Below, piece by piece: positions 36,229-43,872 of a stretch of DNA of 64,000 bases; position 1 is the first letter of the stretch, and each line of letters begins with the position of its first letter. The DNA lies in NCBI RefSeq assembly GCF_003863965.1, contig NZ_RRCN01000001.1:2242527-2306526 (forward strand), read 5' to 3'. Source of the DNA: Paenibacillus oralis (GTDB lineage Bacteria > Bacillota > Bacilli > Paenibacillales > Paenibacillaceae). The notes under the pieces are model-generated. The model was not told the DNA's origin and did not search any database. It was given only the letters and a program-made list of their open reading frames with translations. The position numbers and the translations under genes are program-made.

Positions 36229-38301
36229 TTAGCCTTCGACGCCATATAATAAAGCCGGGATTCTTTCGCAAAACACAGCAAACATGGCGGCGGCTTCCTG
36301 GCGAAGCATGGGGCGGGTAGGTTCATAATCAACAGCCCCGTCAGCATCTACTTTTACTTCAGGACCAAAGAGATGCATGGCCGCTACAAACTGTACTGCA
36401 TCTGAAGCCCAAGGAGCGGGCGGCGTTCCTGTCAATTTAGCCTGTGGCGCCGGCACAGACGTATTTGACTGAATGAATCCCCATATAATGGAGGCAGCTT
36501 CTTGCCGAGTAATGGCACGGTCCGGCTCAAAGCGGCCATCTGGCGTCCCCTTTAGCCCGGCATAGACGACCGCCGATTGAATTTCCCGAGCCAGATCATG
36601 TCCTGTTACATCCTTGAACACCACAGGCTCATTGGATAACGGGAATCCGGGGATTTTCATCAAGATTTGCACAAATTCTCCACGTGTCATGGCTTCTTCC
36701 GGTCTAAAGGTACCCGTGTCCGTTTGGCTCAGAAATTGCATGACATGCATCTGTTCAATCGCAGCGGCATATGGACTATCTGCCGGTACGTCAGAGAATG
36801 GTTGCGGCTCAGGCAGCTTCTTTAAGAAGCTATCCGGATAGTTGTAATACATGTATGCAATTTTGCCCTGCTCATCTTTCTTAAAGCCTGCTTTTACACC
36901 TTGTTCATCCTGGAATAACAGCTCCTCTAATTGCTGAAGCTTATGGGTTCCCAATGCATCCTTAATCATCAGTGATCCATCCTCACCTGCCTTAACCTCT
37001 GCACTAAGTAAAGGGGTTCTCAAATCCTGGAACTTTCCTTCGAACTTGGCCAAGCTTTCCTTAGATGATTTCATTGGGGTGACAGCCTGGTGTTGTTCGG
37101 GATAAAATTGATCCATAAATGAGCCAAACATCTCCATGCGGGGATCCAGCGCTTCACCGTTGACAATGATCATAGCGCCAAACTTTTGCTCCGGCACCAT
37201 CCACAGCCAAGAGTGAAAACCACGCAGGTCACCGCCTTTTCCAATGGCTTTCTGACCATTGTAGAGGTGGCTATACATGGATTCGAAACCATAGGACATC
37301 ACCGGCAGGCTCTCATTAATGCCATACTGATAAGCTTCCATGGTGGTTGTTGTATTTTCCTCCAGAATACGGGCCTCACCAAGCTTTCCTCCGTCTAACA
37401 TCGCCAGCATATACTTGGCCATATCGCTGCCGGTTGAGAACATGCTGCCGCTGGGGTCTACTTCGGGATAATTAGGATACACGGCTATTTCTTTACCCGC
37501 ATCATCATAGGTTTTTGCCAGGTTTGCTTCGACTTGGGGCGATAAGAAAAAGTCGCTATGTATCATGCCAAGCGGCTTAAATATATTTTCCTTTACATAA
37601 GTATTGAAGTCAGTTTTAGCTACATTTTCTACTATATACCCTTGCTGTACAAAAGCCATATTGTCATAGCGGTAGGCATCGCCGGGTTTTATTTTTACGG
37701 AAGGCACGTTATCTTTCACATAATCCTGGAGAGAAACATCCGGAGTATTACCGGAAAAATCAGTATAATCATAACCTGTGGTGTGGGTCATCAGGTTCTT
37801 CATCGTGAGGGGCACGCCGGTTTGATTGGGGATCGTAACTCCTTCCATATATGCAGAAATATCGCGATCCAAATCGATCTTACCCTGCTCGGCAAGCTGC
37901 ATCACCGCTGTAGTCGTAAATAGCTTGGAGATGGATGCCATTCTAAATAAGGTAGTGTCGGGATCGATTGGTATTTTGGAAGCCATATCCGCGTAACCGT
38001 ATCCTTTGTTAAGCAGGACTTTGCCATCTTTTACAACTACGAACAATGCCCCCGTAAGCTTCTCCTTCACATCCTCACGGGCAAAATAAGCATCCGCAAA
38101 TTCCTCTACGGATTTAGCTGTGATTGGGGCAGCTGCGGAGGCGGTTGTCCCTTTCCCGGCAGGGTTATGACTTTGGGTCTGATTACTATCCGGAGCGGCC
38201 GCCGCATAAGCAGGCAAGCCCGAAGATGACAGGATCAAGCCGGCGAGCAAGACACTGGCCAGAATGAGCTGTCTAGGCCTTTTACAATTTGATGATTTCA
38301 T
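36229..38301 (-). CDS. Secreted class-C beta-lactamase-type serine hydrolase with SLH domains
   Basis: 690 residues from ATG 38301 (AGGAGAAATGAT upstream). It has a signal peptide (ILASVLLAGLILSSSGLPAYA), then a class C penicillin-binding-like domain with SISK (123-126), YDN in the second motif and GKGGD as third motif. The C-terminal 170 residues are three SLH repeats (PFSDVPADSPYAAAIEQM, TRGEFVQIL; RAITRQEAASIIWGFI; PMLRQEAAAMFAVF), which bind pyruvylated cell-wall polymer. It should act at the cell surface on peptidoglycan, D-amino peptides or esters. Stand-alone gene, divergent from the MerR gene. Confidence 0.88.
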   Translation of the reverse strand: MKSSNCKRPRQLILASVLLAGLILSSSGLPAYAAAAPDSNQTQSHNPAGKGTTASAAAPITAKSVEEFADAYFAREDVKEKLTGALFVVVKDGKVLLNKGYGYADMASKIPIDPDTTLFRMASISKLFTTTAVMQLAEQGKIDLDRDISAYMEGVTIPNQTGVPLTMKNLMTHTTGYDYTDFSGNTPDVSLQDYVKDNVPSVKIKPGDAYRYDNMAFVQQGYIVENVAKTDFNTYVKENIFKPLGMIHSDFFLSPQVEANLAKTYDDAGKEIAVYPNYPEVDPSGSMFSTGSDMAKYMLAMLDGGKLGEARILEENTTTTMEAYQYGINESLPVMSYGFESMYSHLYNGQKAIGKGGDLRGFHSWLWMVPEQKFGAMIIVNGEALDPRMEMFGSFMDQFYPEQHQAVTPMKSSKESLAKFEGKFQDLRTPLLSAEVKAGEDGSLMIKDALGTHKLQQLEELLFQDEQGVKAGFKKDEQGKIAYMYYNYPDSFLKKLPEPQPFSDVPADSPYAAAIEQMHVMQFLSQTDTGTFRPEEAMTRGEFVQILMKIPGFPLSNEPVVFKDVTGHDLAREIQSAVVYAGLKGTPDGRFEPDRAITRQEAASIIWGFIQSNTSVPAPQAKLTGTPPAPWASDAVQFVAAMHLFGPEVKVDADGAVDYEPTRPMLRQEAAAMFAVFCERIPALLYGVEG

Positions 38302-38481
38302 ATCATTTCTCCTCTTCCATTGGGTTTGTTCTTCCACCAAAATTGTATAGTTCCCCCATCCCGGCAACAACCGCCCTCCGGCTAGTTGCATCAGAGCCTA
38401 AAGTTAGTCTCATGTACTAAACGATGGTCCAGGTTATAACTCGACTTTGGCCTTAATTCAAATTGAACAAGGTTTTTGCGG

Positions 38482-38512
38482 TTGACTTTGCCCTTAGGGG
38501 AAGGTGCATAGT
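38482..38512 (+). promoter_or_regulatory. MerR-type promoter with 19-bp spacer
   Basis: TTGACT (38482-38487) and CATAGT (38507-38512) are separated by exactly 19 bp holding CCCTTAGGGG. This is the same architecture as the site at 5943-5973. It drives the MerR gene and, by read-through, the serine hydrolase after it. Confidence 0.75.
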
Positions 38513-38535
38513 TGAATAGGAAGGAGGTGCCCCCT

Positions 38536-39360
38536 TTGCTATCCATCGGCGAATTCTCGAAGATTTGCGAAGTGTCTACCAAAACGCTGCGATATTATGC
38601 GGAAATTGGGTTGCTTACTCCGGAGGAGATTAACCCCGAAAACGGGTACAGGTATTATTCCATCGGCCAGCTCAAAACAATGCTCTTGATCAACCGGTTG
38701 AAGTCGTATCATTTTTCGTTGGAGGAAATTAAAGCGGTTCTGGAATCGGACGTGGATCAATCCGAAGAAGTGCTTCGTTCGGCGCTTAACCGTAAACGGA
38801 GGGAGGTCCAGGAGAAGCTGAAGTCTTTGGAGTATACCCTGGGCCAAATGAGTCAGGACATTTTGAATCTGGAGCAGGGTGTGCCGATTATGTCGTACCT
38901 GGATCAGATCGAGGTGCAGCTTGTGGAAACCCGGCCGCTGAATATCCTTTCGCTGCGCCGGATGATGAGCCGTGACGATTATGCTCTGGGATATGGGGCG
39001 TATTTTGGCCGGCTATATGAAATGATCGCCACGGAAAAACTCACCATGCTGGGCACGCCGATGACGATTTATCACAGTCCGGAATACGATCCGGCGGGCA
39101 ATGATACGGAATTTGCCATCCCGATTGCTAAGGCGGTAAAGGGAACGCGGGATTTGCCCGGAGGCCTTTGCGCAAAGTCTGTGCTGAAGGGTTCGTATTC
39201 GGAGTTGACCTCGGTTTATGCCAAGCTGCGGGAATGGATCGAACATGAAGGTTATGTCTTGGTGAACTCGCCTTATGAAATCTATGTAACCGACCCTAAT
39301 CAAATCAGCGCTGGCGAGGAACTAATTACCGAGGTGTATTTTCCCGTCAAGAAAAAATAG
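38536..39360 (+). CDS. MerR regulator with GyrI-like effector-binding domain
   Basis: 274 residues. The N-terminal MerR helix-turn-helix (LSIGEFSKICEVSTKTLRYY, YRYYSIGQLKTMLLI) is followed by a dimerisation helix (about 80-120). The C-terminal GyrI-like domain (about 125-274) resembles BltR/BmrR multidrug sensors. The TTG at 38536 is preferred: AAGGAGG lies nine bases upstream and the HTH begins directly. The ATG at 38512 would overlap the -10 element. It is 18 bases before the serine hydrolase gene, which it probably controls together with itself. Confidence 0.85.
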   Translation: MLSIGEFSKICEVSTKTLRYYAEIGLLTPEEINPENGYRYYSIGQLKTMLLINRLKSYHFSLEEIKAVLESDVDQSEEVLRSALNRKRREVQEKLKSLEYTLGQMSQDILNLEQGVPIMSYLDQIEVQLVETRPLNILSLRRMMSRDDYALGYGAYFGRLYEMIATEKLTMLGTPMTIYHSPEYDPAGNDTEFAIPIAKAVKGTRDLPGGLCAKSVLKGSYSELTSVYAKLREWIEHEGYVLVNSPYEIYVTDPNQISAGEELITEVYFPVKKK

Positions 39361-39378
39361 CGGCAGGAGGAATCGATC

Positions 39379-40422
39379 ATGCCAAGAAACTATTGGCCAA
39401 CCACGCAGTGGCAAGCCGCAGACCCGGCCACCGTGGGAATGGACGCGGCCAAGCTTGCGGAGCTTGAACCTGTAATAAAATCGGAATACAGCAATATCAA
39501 CGGGATCGTGGTTGTGAGAAACGGATATATCGCTTATGAAAAATACTTTAACGGCTATGGCCCGGAGGACGCCCACCATGTGGCCTCGGTAACGAAAAGC
39601 ATCCTATCCGCCCTCATCGGGATTGCTATCGATGCCGGGCATATTCAAAGTGTGGATCAGCAGGTGCTGGACTTTTTCCCCGAATATGTTGCGGGTGCGG
39701 CGGATGGGCAGAAGCGGGAAATCACGCTGCGGCGTCTGCTCACGATGACGGCTCCTTATCCGTTCGCGGACTGGCAAGAACCGCTGGACAAGTTGTGTAT
39801 GCAGCCCGATTGGGTGAAATATACGCTGGATATGCTGGGCCAAGGGGGAAGTATCGGAGCTTTCAAGTATTCTACCGCGGGGGCACACCTGCTTTCGGCC
39901 ATCCTTACCCGCAGCACGGGGCAAAGCGCCCGTGAGTTTGCGAATGGACGCTTGTTTAAACCGATCGGCATGAAGGAAATCCCGGACTATGAAATGAAGG
40001 CATTTGGGTTTGACGATTTCTTCGGAAAAGACGTGAAAGGATGGGTACATGATCCCAACGGGAACTCCACAGGCGGATGGGGGCTTACGCTGACTCCCCG
40101 GGATATGGCGCGTTTTGGCTTTCTGTACCTGAACCGCGGCATGTGGGACCATCGCCAGGTTGTTCCGGCGGCATGGGTTGACGCATCCACAGCGACGAAC
40201 CCCAACCATTACGGTTATCTTTGGTGGTTACGCGAAGAGGATGGGGTTTCTGCCTACATGGCGATGGGCGATGGCGGCAATGTCATTTGCTGCATTCCAG
40301 AAAAAGATCTGGTCGTCGCCATAGCCTCGGAATTCATGATGAACCCTCGCGATCGGTGGGAGCTGATTAAGGAATCGATTGTTCGGGCTGTCTTAGATTA
40401 CCCTGTGGATGGTGACTCATAG
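39379..40422 (+). CDS. Serine hydrolase, class C beta-lactamase fold
   Basis: 347 residues with catalytic SVTK (70-73) in HHVASVTKSILSALIG, a YST second motif (KYSTAGAHLLS) and GDGGN in place of KTG near the end. There is no signal peptide, so it is cytosolic. Such proteins act as esterases, amidases or beta-lactam-like hydrolases. It is co-transcribed with the MerR/GyrI gene (18-bp gap), which suggests drug or ester detoxification. After it, 40423-41006 holds only repeats. Confidence 0.8.
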   Translation: MPRNYWPTTQWQAADPATVGMDAAKLAELEPVIKSEYSNINGIVVVRNGYIAYEKYFNGYGPEDAHHVASVTKSILSALIGIAIDAGHIQSVDQQVLDFFPEYVAGAADGQKREITLRRLLTMTAPYPFADWQEPLDKLCMQPDWVKYTLDMLGQGGSIGAFKYSTAGAHLLSAILTRSTGQSAREFANGRLFKPIGMKEIPDYEMKAFGFDDFFGKDVKGWVHDPNGNSTGGWGLTLTPRDMARFGFLYLNRGMWDHRQVVPAAWVDASTATNPNHYGYLWWLREEDGVSAYMAMGDGGNVICCIPEKDLVVAIASEFMMNPRDRWELIKESIVRAVLDYPVDGDS

Positions 40423-40629
40423 GATTGAAGCCCATTTCTTTGAATGAATCTTGGAGACAAATTAAGATTTTTCATTTGCCAAATGTTTTAGAATTCGATT
40501 CTTAATGATAATAAGTACAATCTCAGGAATCAGTTGCTTGCCAGTCGAGCCAAAATCGATCGTGGCAAGAAACGCGGAAGGGCGTTGAAAGCTTGAGGAC
40601 AGGGAAGACCACCGGTGGGTTGGGCGGCA

Positions 40630-40710
40630 GATCAACACTCACTGTCCGGACGCTTTGCACGATTATCCCGTTTGATCAGGGTAGCAGAGAAACCAGACAA
40701 GCTCGGGAGA
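40630..40710. repeat. Dispersed repeat, left half (copy B)
   Basis: AGATCAACAC, GGACGCTTTGCACGATTATC and TTTGATCAGG match the left half of the repeat at 33526. The 17-bp arm at 40653-40669 is the exact inverse of the arm at 42096-42112. Confidence 0.75.
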
Positions 40711-40927
40711 AGAAAATATTTGGTGGAGAAGCAGATAGGTCCGAGATAATTTAGACGGGCTTAGGAGAAGGAATCAGGTTTAGGGGAGGTGAAACAGACC
40801 GGACAAGAGATCAAGACAGGAGATCAAGGACAAGAAGCGAGGGAAACGAAAAGACCATGATTTTGCTGTAGCCTGAACCCTTCCGTTTGCAGCAACGCCC
40901 ACACCGTTCATGTTAACTCACACCAAT

Positions 40928-40990
40928 CAAGTTGATCCGCATTAAGCTACCCCCTACCCATTAAGTTGATCTGCGTCAAACTCCCCCCAC
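40928..40990. repeat. Two direct repeats beside the transposase gene
   Basis: ATCAAGTTGATCCGCATTAA and ATTAAGTTGATCTGCGTCAA, each followed by a C-rich tract, are about 33 bp apart. They may mark an end of the insertion sequence. Confidence 0.5.
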
Positions 40991-41006
40991 CGTTACAGCG
41001 TCTCGA

Positions 41007-41909
41007 TCAGGCCGCAGCCGCAAGGGGCTGGTTCGGTTGGCGTGCGATCAGCCGGCGGTAAGGGATCGCCGGAATCGCCACACACATGTGCAGTAACTTC
41101 TGCCGCATCGTATCTTCCGCTCCGGGCCGGCGCAGCGAGCGGCGTACGGTGTACTCGTTTAGGTACGCCTGCAGATGCTTCAGTCCCAAGGCTACATACG
41201 TACTCTTCAGCGATTCCCACGCCTCTCTCACCACTTTCCGCAAGGGCGCATACAGCCGATAGGCTAGAGGAAACGACTCTACCACCGATGTACGGACATC
41301 CACATGCTCGTTGAGGAACGCGGCGAGTTCGTGACGGTTTGCCCTTTTTCCGTCTCCTCTCTTATGCGGCACCAGGCGGATTTTGACCTGCTCCGGCTCG
41401 CCCGACTCCGTGACTGTGCATCCCGCTACGACCGCCGAGGCATACGGATGCGAAAGCTGAAACCGGGACGGATTACGCCCATACAGATCGCTGTTCACCT
41501 TCACGTCTCCGCAGAGCAGCTCCCGGATATCGAATTCCCCGACGGCATGGCGTATTTTATGCAGCATCAACCATGCGGTTTTGTAGGTAACCCGGATCAC
41601 CTTGCTCAGCCGCATCGCCGAAATGCCACCATCAAGCAGGAACAACTCCAGCGCATTGAACCACTTGAGCAGGGGCAGATGCGTTCCTTCAAAAATCGTG
41701 CCGACCAAAGCCGAGGTTTGATGCTTGCACTTTCCGCACTCGAACAAGGGGATATGCCTAGAGGTCAGACGGCTGCACCGGGTGTGAGCGCAGCGCGGGC
41801 AGACGAAGCCGTTCGGCCACTTCATCGCGATCAGCGCCTCCATGCAGGCCTGCTCGCTGTTATAACGGCTGCTGAATGATTGAAGTTCCGTTCCCGTATT
41901 GACCTCCAT
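41007..41909 (-). CDS. IS1595-family transposase
   Basis: 300 residues. The N-terminal zinc ribbon (CPRC ... C ... FECGKCKHQTSALVGTIFE) and the linker HLPLLKWFNALELFL are diagnostic of IS1595. The DDE nuclease domain follows (CGDVKVNSDLYG as first acidic region), but the later acidic and Asn/His/Lys positions are not obvious to me. The Asp/Glu pattern after VVESFPLAYRLYAPLRKVV may be degenerate. I chose ATG 41909 with CGGAGG nine bases upstream. The promoter carries two LexA-type boxes. Activity is uncertain because the terminal inverted repeats could not be defined. Confidence 0.8.
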   Translation of the reverse strand: MEVNTGTELQSFSSRYNSEQACMEALIAMKWPNGFVCPRCAHTRCSRLTSRHIPLFECGKCKHQTSALVGTIFEGTHLPLLKWFNALELFLLDGGISAMRLSKVIRVTYKTAWLMLHKIRHAVGEFDIRELLCGDVKVNSDLYGRNPSRFQLSHPYASAVVAGCTVTESGEPEQVKIRLVPHKRGDGKRANRHELAAFLNEHVDVRTSVVESFPLAYRLYAPLRKVVREAWESLKSTYVALGLKHLQAYLNEYTVRRSLRRPGAEDTMRQKLLHMCVAIPAIPYRRLIARQPNQPLAAAA

Positions 41910-41937
41910 GTTCACTCGCCTCCGAATCAAGAATTCA

Positions 41938-41987
41938 CGAACACACGTTCTATTTATTTCATTATACCAAACATACGTTCCCCAATC
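41938..41987 (-). promoter_or_regulatory. Promoter with two LexA (SOS) boxes before the transposase
   Basis: CGAACACACGTTCT (41938-41951) and CAAACATACGTTCC (41968-41981) each match the Bacillus LexA/DinR box CGAAC-RNRY-GTTYC at 13 of 14 positions. On the minus strand TTGATT, 17 bp and TATAAT form a good sigma-A promoter. One box fills the spacer and the other covers the transcription start. Confidence 0.7.
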
Positions 41988-42065
41988 AAGCCGAAAATCT
42001 CAACTGAACCGCCTCATTTTTTCCCCCATCTCTTTTTCTTCTCTCTTTTTTTGGAATCCTCGCTC

Positions 42066-42145
42066 TAGCCCCCACCCCCTGCTTCCTTAACGAGAGGGAT
42101 AATCGTGCAAAGGCAAGCAGCAGGCAGGGACACCGAGACACCGAG
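42066..42145. repeat. Dispersed repeat, right half (copy C)
   Basis: C-rich tract, CTTAACGAGAGGGATAATCG, TGCAAAGG and AGGGACACC match the right half of the repeat at 33526. With copy B it brackets the transposase region, as if one repeat had been split. Confidence 0.75.
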
Positions 42146-42192
42146 ACACCGAGACACCGAGACACCGAGACACGGAGACACGGAGACACGAA
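42129..42192. repeat. Eight 8-bp tandem repeats
   Basis: GACACCGA is repeated five times, then GACACGGA twice and GACACGAA once. The repeat starts inside the right end of copy C, where the single-copy sequence is GGGACACC. The stretch 42193-42320 holds nothing recognisable. Confidence 0.95.
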
Positions 42193-42326
42193 CATTTTTG
42201 CTCGATCGCTGGTTGCCTTTCGTTATTTTTCTCTGGAGTTTCTCAGACCGCCTGGTTTTTCAGGTTTTCTCGGCGTAATACAAAAGAGCCATTGAAATGT
42301 TGGGGTTATTGTATCTATTTTTTGAG

Positions 42327-42361
42327 GACACTAACGTATGAAATACGTGGGTGTCTTTTTT
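42327..42361 (+). terminator. Orphan intrinsic terminator
   Basis: GACACTAACGTAT and ATACGTGGGTGTC pair at 12 of 13 positions around GAA, followed by six Ts. No intact gene precedes it on this strand. Confidence 0.75.
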
Positions 42362-42387
42362 CGTATTTAATTCCCTTTTTCAATTGT

Positions 42388-42428
42388 TATGTTACACAAT
42401 ATATGTTAACCTATAATTAAGTAACATA
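42388..42428 (+). promoter_or_regulatory. Inverted repeat and promoter before the recombinase gene
   Basis: TATGTTAC (42388-42395) and GTAACATA (42421-42428) are perfect arms, with a further TATGTTAAC and a TATAAT inside. A repressor site overlapping the promoter is likely; the regulator is unknown. Confidence 0.45.
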
Positions 42429-42444
42429 TTCGGAGGGGTCCTTT

Positions 42445-43008
42445 GTGCAGTATGTACATCCGATTCGAGACATGGAAACCATTCAAGCAATGAAAGAGGA
42501 GCTGAGAAAGCACTCGGTAAGGGACCTATTGCTTTTTGTCCTGGGAATTAACACGGGGATTAGTCTTTTCGAATTGCTTAACCTTACTGTGCAGGATGTT
42601 TGGGACGGTCAAGGCGCGAAGGAATTTCTCTATATTCAGGATGAAAGAACCGGAGAAGAGCAGGCCTACTACTTGAACAGCAAGATCGGGGAGATATTAA
42701 CCGAATATTTGTCCAGCGGCGATTGGAAGGCGGAGGATTATTTATTCCGATCCAAAAAGGACGGCCGTCCAATCACCCGTCAGCAGGCATACCGTATTAT
42801 CAACCACTCGGCAAGGGAGGTAGGAATAGCGGAGAAAATTGGAACGCATACACTGCGCAAAACCTTTGGTTATCACGCGTACCATAAGGGAATTGCCATT
42901 TCCATCGTAAAATCGATACTGCATCATCAATCAACGGCGGAAACGCTAAAGTATTTAGGTATTGATAAGAACGAGAAGCAGCCGATTAAGGTGGATGTGA
43001 ATTTATAA
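42445..43008 (+). CDS. Small tyrosine recombinase/integrase (catalytic domain only)
   Basis: 187 residues starting at GTG behind GGAGGGG. It corresponds to the catalytic domain of XerC/D-type recombinases without the N-terminal SAM-like arm. HTLRKTF supplies His and Arg II; HHQSTAETLKYLGI supplies the histidine and the nucleophile Tyr. In the Arg I position (usually TGLRISELL) it reads TGISLFELL, so the first catalytic arginine is replaced by Ser. It may be inactive or a specialised variant. The nearby transposase, split repeats and 8-bp tandem repeat make this a recombination-prone spot. Confidence 0.8.
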   Translation: MQYVHPIRDMETIQAMKEELRKHSVRDLLLFVLGINTGISLFELLNLTVQDVWDGQGAKEFLYIQDERTGEEQAYYLNSKIGEILTEYLSSGDWKAEDYLFRSKKDGRPITRQQAYRIINHSAREVGIAEKIGTHTLRKTFGYHAYHKGIAISIVKSILHHQSTAETLKYLGIDKNEKQPIKVDVNL

Positions 43009-43064
43009 AATGCTTGTTCTGAAATAAAAAACTCTCCACATGGAACATGCGGAGAGGAGAATTT

Positions 43065-43757
43065 TTATTCGTCAGCGTCGTCCAAATCTAAAGCTGTACT
43101 CATATCGACGTTTTTAAATTCGGTGACGATCCCGTCATGAACCGGGACCTGCAGCGTTTCAGCATCCTTCATAAAGCGGAAAATGCCATTATCGAAATCC
43201 GTATCGATTTCTTTGAAGAAGATGCCTTCATATTCGGTATTTTTCTCGTGACAGAAGCTTAGTTTATACTGTTCCCCATCTTTAATTAAATAAGCGCGGA
43301 TTCCATGCTGGTACATTCCTTCCCCGTCGCGGATATAACGGGAGACCGAAATGATATGCAGGTCAACAAAAGGGATCTCACGCACCAACGAATTAATAAT
43401 CGATCCCTTCGTAATTTGTTCCCATCGGCTTTGCGCCGTCTGGCCCAGAATAATCTGTGTGACATTTTTTGCTCTGGCCACTTCCGCTATGACCTTAGAG
43501 ACAGGCCGGCTTTCATTGTCTTTCATAATAAACTGAGCCGACGGATTGGAGTTGGCCCATTCTTTCCATTGTTCAATGTAAAAAGTCTTCTCGGCGTCCA
43601 ATTCATCAAACGGCTTGGAGTCAATGGTTAATATATAAAGCGGGGCTTGCATCATGTTGGCGATTTTACAACCGCGTTTGATTAGTCTTTCGCCGTTCGG
43701 TCCATAATAAACGCAGACTAGAATGCATTCATTATTTAAGTTATCCATTGTAAGCAT
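43065..43757 (-). CDS. Universal-stress-protein domain protein (KdpD-like)
   Basis: 230 residues. About residues 10-140 form a USP fold as found in KdpD (ILVCVYYGPNGERLIKRGCK; IILGQTAQSRWEQITKGSII with the G-x-GxS-like phosphate loop; FVDLHIISV). A C-terminal domain of about 85 acidic residues is unlike USP and unrecognised. There is no kinase domain. It is divergent from the mrp operon with a 110-bp shared promoter region, and USP/KdpD modules often sense K+ or c-di-AMP. A link to monovalent cation homeostasis is inferred. Start ATG 43757 with GAGGTG close upstream. Confidence 0.75.
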   Translation of the reverse strand: MLTMDNLNNECILVCVYYGPNGERLIKRGCKIANMMQAPLYILTIDSKPFDELDAEKTFYIEQWKEWANSNPSAQFIMKDNESRPVSKVIAEVARAKNVTQIILGQTAQSRWEQITKGSIINSLVREIPFVDLHIISVSRYIRDGEGMYQHGIRAYLIKDGEQYKLSFCHEKNTEYEGIFFKEIDTDFDNGIFRFMKDAETLQVPVHDGIVTEFKNVDMSTALDLDDADE

Positions 43758-43872
43758 TTCACCTCAAGGTTAAATAGTAGAGCCGGGCTAAACTATGTAA
43801 GACTATAATGGATGTCGCGGAAAGAGTCAACTCGTTAAAGACCGCAAAATTCGTATGTGAGGAGGGGTGCGT

